Positions 1-7,538 of a stretch of DNA of 54,593 nt are shown in pieces (the first letter of the stretch is position 1; every line of letters starts with the position of its first letter). The position numbers and the translations under genes were made by a program. Source of the stretch: an alpha proteobacterium IMCC14465. Its GTDB lineage: Bacteria; Pseudomonadota; Alphaproteobacteria; RS24. Location of the stretch: NCBI GenBank assembly GCA_000293845.2, contig ALYF01000008.1, positions 1 through 54,593 on the forward strand, in the 5' to 3' direction. The notes below the pieces were generated by a model. The model worked only from the letters and a program-made list of their open reading frames with translations, was not told the DNA's origin and did no database searches.

Positions 1-707
1 CCTTCCACAGCCGCATCAACGCCTTCTTCGGTGAGCAGGTTTTTTAAGTCATAAGCAATGCTGTCCAGCATATCGCTGCGCTCATCTTTTAGCGCAACCA
101 GCTTGTCAGAAATCAAACTATAGCCCTGCGGTTTCAGCATTTTAAAAGAAAGGTCTTCCAATTCCTCCCGAAAGGACTGAATACCCATGCGCCCTGCAAG
201 CGGGGCATAAATTTCTAATGTCTCTTGCGCAATACGCTGCTTGCGCTCTGTATCCTGAATATAATGCAATGTCCGCATATTATGCAGACGGTCAGCTAGT
301 TTGACGATAAGGACACGAATATCATTCGCTGTTGCTACCAGTAATTTCCTGAAATTTTCCGCCTGTTTATTCTGGTCTGCCGTCAGCTCTAGCTTGGAAA
401 GCTTAGTGACCCCATCAACCAGTTGAGCAACTTCTTCACCAAAAAGATTTTGAAGCTCCTCAAAGGTTGCATCTGTATCTTCCAGCGTATCATGCAGCAA
501 GCCCGTAACAATGGTCGGCTCATCCAACTTTAATTCAGTTAAAATCCCCGCCACTTCGACAGGGTGAGAAAAATAGGGATCGCCAGAGGCACGCTTCTGG
601 TCGCCATGTTTTTTGACGGTAAAGACATAAGCTTGGTTGAGAAGGTTTTCATCAAGATTACTTAGATAGCCTGAGACTTTGTCTACAAGCTCAAATTGAC
701 GCATCAT
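1..707 (-). CDS. rel: Bifunctional (p)ppGpp synthase/hydrolase, N-terminal part (runs off the window)
   Basis: About 235 codons are present; the gene continues past base 1. The translation shows the N-terminal HD hydrolase domain of RelA/SpoT proteins: HDTLEDT, KLADRLHNMRTL and APLAGRMGIQ are readable in order. The synthetase, TGS and ACT domains would lie outside the window. The family makes and degrades the stringent-response alarmone in the cytoplasm. The start is the first of two adjacent ATGs, chosen because GGAGGA sits seven bases before it. It lies just downstream of rpoZ on the same strand, the usual alphaproteobacterial arrangement. Whether the synthetase half is intact cannot be seen. 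Confidence 0.93.
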   Translation of the reverse strand, partial: MMRQFELVDKVSGYLSNLDENLLNQAYVFTVKKHGDQKRASGDPYFSHPVEVAGILTELKLDEPTIVTGLLHDTLEDTDATFEELQNLFGEEVAQLVDGVTKLSKLELTADQNKQAENFRKLLVATANDIRVLIVKLADRLHNMRTLHYIQDTERKQRIAQETLEIYAPLAGRMGIQSFREELEDLSFKMLKPQGYSLISDKLVALKDERSDMLDSIAYDLKNLLTEEGVDAAVE

Positions 708-740
708 AGCGGCGTCCTCCTAAAATCACATTCAGGAATC

Positions 741-1187
741 TTAGTAATCGTTACCCTTGTCATGATTAGAACTACTGCTGGATCCTTTAGAGGCCATTTG
801 CTCCATTTCCTGGAGGGCAGCAAGAATATCTTCTTCAGCCATTGGCGGCGTACTTACTTCTTGTGAAGCATCTTCACCTGTTTCGGCATCTGGGTCTGTA
901 TTTAGAGCGGGTGCAAGCTGTGGTGTTATAACTTGCATATCAGTTTCAGGCTCATCAACATCTACCTGACGTTGCATAGAGGACACCAGTTGCTCGCGCA
1001 AATCATCTGGCTCGAGTTTCTCATCTGCGATTTCTCTCAGCGCAACAACGGGATTTTTATCATTGTCACGCTCAACAAGAATTTCTGCACCTGCAGACAT
1101 GCCGCGTGCGCGGTGGGCAGAAAACAGAACCAACTCAAAACGATTGGGAATTTTGTCAACACAGTCTTCAACGGTCACACGTGCCAT
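741..1187 (-). CDS. rpoZ: RNA polymerase omega subunit
   Basis: The 148-residue product starts [20 protein letters not shown], and [11 protein letters not shown] and [11 protein letters not shown] follow, the standard omega-subunit core. It is a small cytoplasmic protein that helps assemble RNA polymerase and, in many bacteria, forms part of a ppGpp site, which fits its position directly upstream of rel. After about residue 80 it has an acidic, low-complexity tail ending in a serine run, making it longer than the roughly 90-residue E. coli form; such tails are common in alphaproteobacteria. AGGAG precedes the ATG at good spacing. Confidence 0.96.
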   Translation of the reverse strand: MARVTVEDCVDKIPNRFELVLFSAHRARGMSAGAEILVERDNDKNPVVALREIADEKLEPDDLREQLVSSMQRQVDVDEPETDMQVITPQLAPALNTDPDAETGEDASQEVSTPPMAEEDILAALQEMEQMASKGSSSSSNHDKGNDY

Positions 1188-1322
1188 ACTTAAACTCCTG
1201 AATATAATTAGCTTGTCTTGTTAAATAGAAAACACATAATCATTGAAACATGATTTACGATATTTAACAATTTGATTGCCGCTTTGTTACTTCTATTTTG
1301 GCCTTTTCGCAAGAAAAAACGC

Positions 1323-1811
1323 TTATAATTTCATTATTTTAAGACGTTCTGTGACAGAAAGGCGATTCCATAAGGCACGAACAGAAAGTCCAGTTTCAGG
1401 GTGCCGCCATTCCGGGGCAACATCCATAAGAGGTCTGAGAACAAATCCACGCCTTGATATTTCAGGATGCGGGAGATTTAACCGCCCATGCACGAGATGC
1501 CCGTGCCAATCCAAAACATCCAAATCCAGCGTCCGCGCCCCCCATTTGACACTTCTTTGCCGCCCAAATTGATTTTCAATAGTTTGAAGCTCGCGCAACA
1601 GGCCATGCGGCCCAATAACACTGCCAAGCCGAACAACCGCATTAACATAATGCCCCTGTCCAGAAGGGCCGACGGGAGGCGTGTCATAAAAATCGGAACA
1701 GGTAAGAATAGTCATGCCGCGTGTTTGCATGGCCCGCAGACTTTCCTTCACCGTTTCAATCGGTGAGCCTGCCTTGCCTGAAAGATTAGACCCAATGCCA
1801 ACAAGTATCAT
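1323..1811 (-). CDS. folK: 2-amino-4-hydroxy-6-hydroxymethyldihydropteridine pyrophosphokinase
   Basis: This is a 162-residue HPPK, which transfers pyrophosphate from ATP to the pterin in folate synthesis. Visible family features are the N-terminal GIGSNL, the NAVVRLGS strand, the WGARTLDLDVL signature and LPHPEISRRGFVLRPL near the end. Length is normal for the family. It lies upstream of rpoZ on the same strand with about 135 bases between, so co-transcription is possible but not shown. No other folate gene is next to it. Confidence 0.95.
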   Translation of the reverse strand: MILVGIGSNLSGKAGSPIETVKESLRAMQTRGMTILTCSDFYDTPPVGPSGQGHYVNAVVRLGSVIGPHGLLRELQTIENQFGRQRSVKWGARTLDLDVLDWHGHLVHGRLNLPHPEISRRGFVLRPLMDVAPEWRHPETGLSVRALWNRLSVTERLKIMKL

Positions 1812-1963
1812 CTTAATATCTCATTTCACACGCAGTTAATGGCCAGTTTTGCCGCCTATTTTGACCCGTCAAAAATACCGCTTACAGCCTCTCAAACACA
1901 AACACAAATCATAAAGCGGAACAGCGCTGTTTTAAAATCGCAATCAGCCTGTTAAAAAGCCTT

Positions 1964-2635
1964 ATGAAAAATTCTTCTTCCAATCCAGAGCCGGAAGCCA
2001 AAAAAGACTGCCCCCTCTGCCCCCGCCTCGTGGATTACCGCCACGCCAATCAAGCCGAACATCCAGACTGGTTTAATGGTGCTGTCCCATCTTTCGGGCA
2101 GGAAGATGCTGAAGTGCTGATTGTCGGCCTCGCTCCAGGTGTAACAGGTGCTAACCGCACGGGGCGCCCTTTTACCGGTGACTGGGCTGGCGATTTACTA
2201 TATGCGACGCTGGCAAAATTCAATTTGTCTGACGGTCAGTATGATTGTCGCCCGGATGACGGCTTAAACCTCAAAAAAGTGATGATTACGAATGCCGTGC
2301 GCTGTGTGCCACCGCAAAATAAGCCGACACCGGCAGAGATTAAAACCTGCCGCCCCTTTTTGACCGCTCGAATAAACGCTCTACCGCAGTTAAAAGTCAT
2401 TCTGGCCTTGGGAAAGATTGCACATGACAGCACAATCGCAACTTTGGGATTACGCTTGAAAGATTTTCCATTCGGTCACGCAAACCGGCATGACATCCCG
2501 CCAGATGATGTGCTGACCCGACCACCCGTTATGTTCGATAGCTATCACTGCTCGCGCTATAATACGAATACACGCAGATTAACGCCTGAAATGTTTGAGG
2601 ATGTATTTGCAAAAATCTGTGCGGAACTTGATTAG
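1964..2635 (+). CDS. Family 5 (UDGb-type) uracil-DNA glycosylase
   Basis: The 223-residue protein has the UDGb layout. Cysteines in CPLCPRL and later CVPPQNKP and CRPFL are the expected Fe-S ligands. The active-site motif reads GLAPGVTGANRTGRPFTGD, and the C-terminal motif reads SYHCSRYNTNTRRLT. In most relatives the last motif begins SYHPS, so the proline is a cysteine here. The family removes uracil and other damaged bases from DNA. Its stop codon overlaps that of the convergent ELM1-like gene by a few bases. The start has only a weak ribosome site, so a few residues of N-terminus are uncertain. Confidence 0.9.
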   Translation: MKNSSSNPEPEAKKDCPLCPRLVDYRHANQAEHPDWFNGAVPSFGQEDAEVLIVGLAPGVTGANRTGRPFTGDWAGDLLYATLAKFNLSDGQYDCRPDDGLNLKKVMITNAVRCVPPQNKPTPAEIKTCRPFLTARINALPQLKVILALGKIAHDSTIATLGLRLKDFPFGHANRHDIPPDDVLTRPPVMFDSYHCSRYNTNTRRLTPEMFEDVFAKICAELD

Positions 2636-3582
2636 GCGCATTGATGGACAAGATACGCATCGCGAATTTTTGCCACAATATCGTCAGTTGAATTTCGCGC
2701 TTCATTCGCCCAGCTTTCAAGATTACCCTCGAAAGGTCTGACATAATCCTGCGCCAGCAACAGCTTATAAAAACGATTAAAACGTCGTGAATGACCTTGT
2801 AGAAAATAAACCTGCACCGGCGCACCCGTGAAACACGCCTCGCCAACCATATTCACGCTATCACCGGTAACAATAAGATGGTCTGCCAGACCGAGAATTG
2901 CCCGATACGGATTGTCCCCCGTTCGGTCCCATAGATAATAATCATGCCCTGAAAGCGTCTCTTTAAGAATATCTGCGTAATCGTCGCGCGAACGGCTTGA
3001 GAGACTAATGACAAGCCGATGTCCCTGTTGCGCAAGGGACAAAAGATTTGCCGCCAGATTTTGCATATCATCTTTATTAAAATCAAAAAACTTATTCGGC
3101 CCACCAATCAAAACCCCGACACATTTGACCTTCATGTCTGGCTTAATCAGTCTACCCCGCCATTTTAAAGCTTCATTTTGCACACTCTCAGACGTTAACC
3201 CGTGAGGCCCCAAAATCGTGGTCATTACATTGTCGCCTGTCACCCCGTCATGTTCTGGCGCCCAGACAAAATCAAACTCTTTCGGGTCAATTTTGGGGTT
3301 TTGAAGAAACACGGTGAAACATTTACCTTCCGAGCGACGCTTTATAAAACGCGCAATGGGAACAGCACGGCGCCCACAGGCAATTACCATATCTGGAAAG
3401 GGAGGGCGAAATCTTGCATCCTTCACAACGCCAAACTCAGCCGGTTTATAAGGGGCGAAGGCACGCCACGGCAGCGACAGATTGGCATGGAAAAAAGTCA
3501 CATCATCGCTTAAGGCCTGACCAACCGCCTCAAGCTGAACATCATTGCCTTTACTCCCACTCGATATGCTCCAAATTTTCAT
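2632..3582 (-). CDS. ELM1-like (DUF1022) protein
   Basis: The translation matches the bacterial branch of the mitochondrial-fission ELM1 family: MKIWSISSGSKGNDVQLEAV at the N-terminus, LIGGPNKFF in the middle, TGDSVNMVGEA and FLQGHSRRFNRFY near the end. The fold is probably glycosyltransferase-B-like; the bacterial function is not established. I start at the ATG at 3582, not further upstream, because this leaves a 22-base gap after smpB and gives the conserved MKIW N-terminus. The gene follows smpB on the same strand, so it may be its downstream operon member. Confidence 0.85.
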   Translation of the reverse strand: MKIWSISSGSKGNDVQLEAVGQALSDDVTFFHANLSLPWRAFAPYKPAEFGVVKDARFRPPFPDMVIACGRRAVPIARFIKRRSEGKCFTVFLQNPKIDPKEFDFVWAPEHDGVTGDNVMTTILGPHGLTSESVQNEALKWRGRLIKPDMKVKCVGVLIGGPNKFFDFNKDDMQNLAANLLSLAQQGHRLVISLSSRSRDDYADILKETLSGHDYYLWDRTGDNPYRAILGLADHLIVTGDSVNMVGEACFTGAPVQVYFLQGHSRRFNRFYKLLLAQDYVRPFEGNLESWANEARNSTDDIVAKIRDAYLVHQCA

Positions 3583-3604
3583 TATTTTATAACCACACCG
3601 AATA

Positions 3605-4099
3605 TTAGCCTTTTTCACGCATTAATCGGGCTTTATCGCGTTGCCAGTCTCGGCGTTTTTCATTATCCCGCTTATCGGCTTTTTTCCGCCCTGTCCCCAG
3701 ACCGATTAAAAGCTTGGCAATACCTTTTTCATTAAAATAAAGCTTTAGCGGCACAATAGTTGCCCCGGCACGTTGTACCGCCGCCGCCAACTTACTGATT
3801 TCACGGCGATGAAGAAGCAATTTTCGCGGTTGAGTGGCCTTATGATTAAATCTGTTACCGGCATGATATTCTGGAATATCGGCATTAATCAGATGCGCCT
3901 CCACCTGATCAATCTGAACATAAGCATGCGCCAGATTGGCCTTGCCCTGACGCAGGCTTTTTACCTCCGTGCCCTGCAAAATAAGGCCAGCCTCAAACGT
4001 ATCTTCTATCTGAAAGTCATAACGCGCCCGCCGATTTTCAGAAATAACCCCTGAAATACCGTCGGCTTTTTTTTTGCGTCCGCCATTTTTTGCAGACAT
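3605..4099 (-). CDS. smpB: SsrA-binding protein SmpB
   Basis: This 164-residue protein binds tmRNA and brings it to stalled ribosomes for trans-translation. It has [19 protein letters not shown], then [19 protein letters not shown], and ends in the basic tail [17 protein letters not shown] that enters the ribosomal decoding path. A lysine-rich N-terminal extension precedes the core. GGGGG sits five bases before the ATG. The gene begins 11 bases after the dapA stop, indicating a dapA-smpB operon as in many alphaproteobacteria. Confidence 0.97.
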   Translation of the reverse strand: MSAKNGGRKKKADGISGVISENRRARYDFQIEDTFEAGLILQGTEVKSLRQGKANLAHAYVQIDQVEAHLINADIPEYHAGNRFNHKATQPRKLLLHRREISKLAAAVQRAGATIVPLKLYFNEKGIAKLLIGLGTGRKKADKRDNEKRRDWQRDKARLMREKG

Positions 4100-4110
4100 C
4101 GCAGCCCCCG

Positions 4111-5022
4111 TTATGTCAATCCGGCATGACTAAGCGCCTGCCGGACAGCTTTTTTGGTCGGCTCAGTGATAGGCACAAGCGGCAAGCGCAACTCTTCGGA
4201 ACACAAGCCCAACTCTGCCGCAGCGAATTTAACCGGCGCAGGGCTGGCTTCCAGAAACAATGCATGGTGGAGCGGCATCAAGCGGTCTTGTATCTCAAGT
4301 GCCTGCGCCATATCACCCGCGAGACATGCAGACTGAAATTCCGCACATAAAGCAGGTGCAATGTTAGCCGTCACGGAGATACACCCAACGCCGCCATGCG
4401 CGTTAAACCCTAAAGCCGTCCCATCCTCACCTGAAAGCTGGATAAAATCTGCGCCACACGCCTGTCTTTGCAGGCTGACCCTATTCAGATCTCCGGTGGC
4501 ATCTTTCACACCGACAATATTCGATAATTTTGAGAGCGATGCCATCGTCTCAACAGTCATATCAATGACTGAACGACCAGGGATATTATAGATAAATATT
4601 GGCAAGCTCTCGACGGCGTCATTTATTGCCGTGAAATGCGCGGTAAGCCCGGCTTGTGTTGGCTTATTATAATATGGCGTGACGACAAGCGCCGCATCTG
4701 CTCCTGCTTTTTCAGCATGACAGGTAAAATCCAGCGCTTCAGATGTTGAGTTTGACCCTGTTCCGGCGATAATCGGCACACGCCCCGCAGCCGCTTCAAT
4801 CACAATCTCAATGACCTGAAGATGTTCCTCATGACTTAAGGTCGGCGACTCGCCGGTTGTCCCACATGGCACAAGTCCATGTGTGCCGGCAGAGATTTGA
4901 TGCTCCACCAACTTGACCAATTCGTCAACATCCAGCTTGCCACCCTTGAACGGTGTAATCAAAGCTACGTTGGACCCGTTAAATTTTGCGACCTTACGGT
5001 CTGAAGTCATCATGTCAGACAT
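4111..5022 (-). CDS. dapA: 4-hydroxy-tetrahydrodipicolinate synthase
   Basis: The 303-residue enzyme condenses pyruvate with aspartate semialdehyde, the entry step to lysine and diaminopimelate. Family motifs are present in order: [34 protein letters not shown] with the catalytic Tyr, IPGRSV, and GVKDATGD with the Schiff-base Lys. Length is slightly above the usual 292, from an N-terminal extension that contains further possible ATG starts. smpB follows after 11 bases. No riboswitch-like structure was recognised upstream. Confidence 0.95.
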   Translation of the reverse strand: MSDMMTSDRKVAKFNGSNVALITPFKGGKLDVDELVKLVEHQISAGTHGLVPCGTTGESPTLSHEEHLQVIEIVIEAAAGRVPIIAGTGSNSTSEALDFTCHAEKAGADAALVVTPYYNKPTQAGLTAHFTAINDAVESLPIFIYNIPGRSVIDMTVETMASLSKLSNIVGVKDATGDLNRVSLQRQACGADFIQLSGEDGTALGFNAHGGVGCISVTANIAPALCAEFQSACLAGDMAQALEIQDRLMPLHHALFLEASPAPVKFAAAELGLCSEELRLPLVPITEPTKKAVRQALSHAGLT

Positions 5023-5174
5023 TATATCACGTCTCGATATCAGTGTATGTATACGCGTATTTATTGTCGCGCACCCTAAGTCAAATTACTTTTTTCTTCA
5101 AGCGTTCCAATAGTGCTGACACTAGCTCTGACTGAAGTTCTAAAAGGCGACGCATGATTGCTTGGCAGTTTCAG

Positions 5175-5203
5175 CTTTGCAATTGACCAAACCGCTATGC
5201 TGT
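5175..5203. repeat. Left copy of a 29-bp perfect direct repeat bounding a 1.67-kb island
   Basis: The stretch starting CTTTGCAATTGACC and ending CTATGCTGT is identical, base for base, to 6842-6870. The flanking bases differ on both sides, so the repeat is exactly 29 bp. The right copy forms the -35 region and most of the spacer of the tRNA-Ser promoter. This left copy has no matching -10, so it looks like a duplicated target or attachment sequence. Confidence 0.9.
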
Positions 5204-5281
5204 CATGTCATCCGTTGACGCTACATCAGGCATAGAAAACATAGTCTCTAGCGTCCCACCCAAAGCCTCACCCTTATAGGA

Positions 5282-5620
5282 TTATAAAGCCTCTACTTGG
5301 CTAATCGAAACGCCTGCTTTTTTAATAGCATAAAAGCTTTCCAAATCAGATGGAATTGAATCAAAGCCGCAAGATGGGATTATTCTGACACTCTTTTTAC
5401 TCGCCGCCTCATGGTGTTTTTGAATGAGGCCTTTAACCCAGAAGTTCTCTCCAGAACACCAATTGATTGGACAAGTTTTTCGAGTTTTGAGAAATTGCGA
5501 CCTGCAACAGCCCACTTACTAATATGCTCCGATTTTTTTGCCAGATATTCAGCACAAAGGGTGCCTTTAAATCCAGTAGATTCAAATAAAAACTATGTCT
5601 AAGTCTTTTGAGGTGTTCAC
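5282..5620 (-). pseudogene. Decayed saccharopine-dehydrogenase-like (trans-acting enoyl reductase type) oxidoreductase
   Basis: Remnants of an NAD(P)-binding oxidoreductase are readable across frames. A GTG at 5620 begins VNTSKDLDIVFI; then a frameshift; then ESTGFKGTLCAEYLAKK and KWAVAGRNFSKLEKLV; then a second frame change with loss of a middle section; then GENFWVKGLIQKHHEAA and VRIIPSCGFDSIPSDL, ending at a stop at 5282. Intact relatives are several hundred residues, so the C-terminal part is missing too. The GTG overlaps the stop of the orphan gene 5617-6651 by four bases (GTGA), suggesting the two were once a translationally coupled pair. Confidence 0.75.
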
Positions 5621-6651
5621 TTACCTTTTGCAGGAGGATTAAATGTCGAAGTTTTTTTATCAAAACTCCCTTTAATCCATCGATGAGTAAGGTTTGACCA
5701 GTAACTCAAGCCTCCTTCATCTTCAGGAAGCAACTCTTTTAGATTTTGTTTGCCCTTTTTAGGTCGGGTACGTTTCTTGGTAATTTCATAAAGATTTTTA
5801 ACGGTTTCGTTTTCAAGGTCGGGGTGATCTTCATCAATATCTTCTAAAAATTTACGCATAGCACCTAACGCCATGAGCGCGCGTTTTTGCGGGACATTTT
5901 CAATTTTATCTACCACCCCACCCGGCCACCATAAAAAAACATCAAAATGCGAAGTGGAAGTCTTGTAAGTCTGCTGGAGATTTTTCGGACTGGTTTTTCT
6001 AACACTATACTCTTTGCGGTAACTCGGCACATCTAACTGTTCCAAATATTCAATAGAAAAAGTTAGTTCCTCTTTTGCATTTTGAAGGTCTTTTTTGAAG
6101 ACATTATGTTTCAACCCCGGGTTCTCACCTCGAACACCAGCAAATGGATCAATATGCTTATCACGATTATAGGATAAATCAGAACCGGGAATGAAGGGAT
6201 CGAGATTGTAATGTTCTGCTGTCAGATTGAAACATTTGATAACATCTGGATGAGACAAATCTGGATTAAATGGGTCAATCATTTTGTAAAAAGATTGTAA
6301 TCCAACAAGCGCTACTCGCACCTCGCGTTTGGGGATTTTACAAATAGTATCTATCTTTTTACCAGACCATCTAAAATGGACATCAGCAAAAGATTTATCA
6401 TTAAGCTTAATATAACTCCAATTGGGAGGCTCTTTACCGAGTAATTTTGTTTTTTCTCTAAATCGTTCAAGTAAAGTGGCACGTTCGATTTCTGGAGGCA
6501 TTTTACCATCCCACAAATCAATCGAGGCTTGGATGTCTTTTAAAGCTTGCTGCTTGTCCACTTCCATCGGGGAAAGTTTTTTAGCCGCCTGATCAGCGAT
6601 TACTTTATCGCCTTTTATACCACCAAAAGGATCGTGTGATTTTGAGGACAT
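5617..6651 (-). CDS. Orphan protein with two tandem copies of an unrecognised domain
   Basis: I do not recognise this 344-residue soluble protein. It is built of two similar halves. Each starts with a DPFxG(I/V)(K/R)G motif (HDPFGGIKG near residue 6, IDPFAGVRG near residue 168). Each continues to a strand resembling FADVHFRWSGKKID in copy 1 and FDVFLWWPGGVVDKIE in copy 2. Each then has a helix region with PDLSHPDVIKCFNLT in copy 1 and PDLENETVKNLYEIT in copy 2. No signal peptide or membrane segment is seen. The coding DNA looks more A/T-rich than its neighbours and lies inside the 29-bp direct repeats, so it is probably acquired. It is not identifiable as a nuclease, toxin or integrase by eye. 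Confidence 0.7.
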   Translation of the reverse strand: MSSKSHDPFGGIKGDKVIADQAAKKLSPMEVDKQQALKDIQASIDLWDGKMPPEIERATLLERFREKTKLLGKEPPNWSYIKLNDKSFADVHFRWSGKKIDTICKIPKREVRVALVGLQSFYKMIDPFNPDLSHPDVIKCFNLTAEHYNLDPFIPGSDLSYNRDKHIDPFAGVRGENPGLKHNVFKKDLQNAKEELTFSIEYLEQLDVPSYRKEYSVRKTSPKNLQQTYKTSTSHFDVFLWWPGGVVDKIENVPQKRALMALGAMRKFLEDIDEDHPDLENETVKNLYEITKKRTRPKKGKQNLKELLPEDEGGLSYWSNLTHRWIKGSFDKKTSTFNPPAKGK

Positions 6652-6841
6652 CTAAAACCTCGAACAAAGTTTCTAATTGGATATGTATAATTAATAAGTC
6701 TATACCTATAAATATTTTGATAAGCAAAAAGCAAGCTTAATTTGAACACTGGCTTCATATTGGACCCAGAAGGAACTGACTTTTTTAAACACTCGTAAAC
6801 GCTCAGACTTCAACGCGTTGAATATCTGTGCTACCCCCCCC

Positions 6842-6870
6842 CTTTGCAATTGACCAAACCGCTATGCTGT
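6842..6870. repeat. Right copy of the 29-bp direct repeat
   Basis: Identical to 5175-5203. It directly follows a run of eight or nine C residues and runs into the tRNA-Ser promoter spacer. Placement of one repeat inside a tRNA promoter, and not in the tRNA 3' end, is unusual for an integration site. No integrase or transposase gene lies between the copies. Confidence 0.9.
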
Positions 6871-6878
6871 TCTATTTA
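6850..6878 (+). promoter_or_regulatory. Predicted tRNA-Ser promoter
   Basis: TTGACC (6850-6855), a 17-base spacer and TATTTA (6873-6878) match a vegetative sigma-70-type promoter, with the mature tRNA starting 12 bases after the -10. The -35 and 15 bases of the spacer belong to the 29-bp repeat; the -10 does not. Confidence 0.65.
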
Positions 6879-6890
6879 GATGTTCTGCGT

Positions 6891-6981
6891 AGAGAGGTGG
6901 CCGAGTGGCTGAAGGCGCTCCCCTGCTAAGGGAGTATGGGTTAATAGCCCATCGAGGGTTCGAATCCCTTCCTCTCTGCCA
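6891..6981 (+). tRNA. tRNA-Ser (anticodon GCT)
   Basis: A 91-nt class II tRNA. The acceptor AGAGAGG pairs with CCTCTCT, followed by G73 and an encoded CCA. The anticodon stem CTCCC/GGGAG encloses CTGCTAA, giving GCT, which reads AGC and AGT serine codons. A long variable arm (TATGGG...CCCATC) is present, as expected for serine. The T arm carries GGTTCGAATCC. Confidence 0.95.
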
Positions 6982-7036
6982 GATAATCCAGCGGAAAATC
7001 AATGCTTTAGAGACGCTCATTCCCATAATGAGCTTT

Positions 7037-7086
7037 GGGGAGTCGTGCTTCGGTGCGCTCCCCATTCAATGGGAGCATGCCCTTTT
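7037..7086 (+). terminator. Possible terminator hairpins after tRNA-Ser
   Basis: Two mutually exclusive hairpins share CTCCCC. One pairs GGGGAG (7037-7042) with CTCCCC (7058-7063) around a TTCG-like loop. The other pairs GCTCCC (7057-7062) with GGGAGC (7071-7076) and is followed a few bases later by TTTT. The T run is short and offset, so termination is only suggested. Confidence 0.35.
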
Positions 7087-7127
7087 AATTTTCAGCCAGC
7101 TTATTCGGATATTTTTGAGAGAGAAAA

Positions 7128-7204
7128 TGGTACAGATGCCCCGATTTGAACGGGGGACCTCCTGATCCACAATCAGGCGCTCTAACCTACTGAGCTACAT
7201 CTGC
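7128..7204 (-). tRNA. tRNA-His (anticodon GTG), alphaproteobacterial type
   Basis: A 77-nt tRNA with encoded CCA. The anticodon arm CTGATTGTGGATCAG gives GTG. The acceptor GCAGATG pairs with CATCTGT, starting with a G-T pair, and the discriminator is A73. The base at position -1 on the coding strand is T, so the G-1 that nearly all other tRNA-His species need is not encoded. Absence of G-1 with A73 is a known alphaproteobacterial exception and implies a matching histidyl-tRNA synthetase. Confidence 0.95.
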
Positions 7205-7349
7205 ACGATTTACGCGACTTACTGGAAGTGTGTGGAAATTAATCCTTAAAGCTAGATGTTTCAAGCGGTTAATTTGAATTTCCGATAGAGTTGCCCAAAA
7301 TCGTAAATAAGCCTTATAAAGTGATTAGGAAACCATCAGGAGATGAAGC

Positions 7350-7538
7350 ATGGGTATTAACACGCCTTCAGAGATTATAGCGGATTTGAGCATAGGCCCG
7401 ACCGATCAGGGCATGGTACGCATCTATATAACCTCAGAGGAAATTAATTTGCCGATGGATTTTACTCCCGACGAGGCTGAAGAAATTTCCCGGGAATTAC
7501 TGGCTGCCATTGCCTTGATAAGGGATAAAAGCGGGTGA
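7350..7538 (+). CDS. Small conserved acidic protein (possibly DUF6324)
   Basis: The 62-residue protein contains SEIIADLSIGPTDQGMVRIY and MDFTPDEAEEISRELLAAI. It resembles a short alphaproteobacterial family of unknown role that I believe is DUF6324; that name is from memory. AGGAG lies seven bases before the ATG. Its TGA overlaps the GTG start of the permease gene (GTGA), so the two are probably translationally coupled. No signal peptide, cysteine or membrane segment is visible. Confidence 0.75.
   Translation: MGINTPSEIIADLSIGPTDQGMVRIYITSEEINLPMDFTPDEAEEISRELLAAIALIRDKSG

Noticed and set aside
7350-7538. Small protein as an iron transporter subunit
   Set aside because: It is coupled to the permease gene but has no binding-protein, ATPase or metal motif; linkage alone does not show the role.
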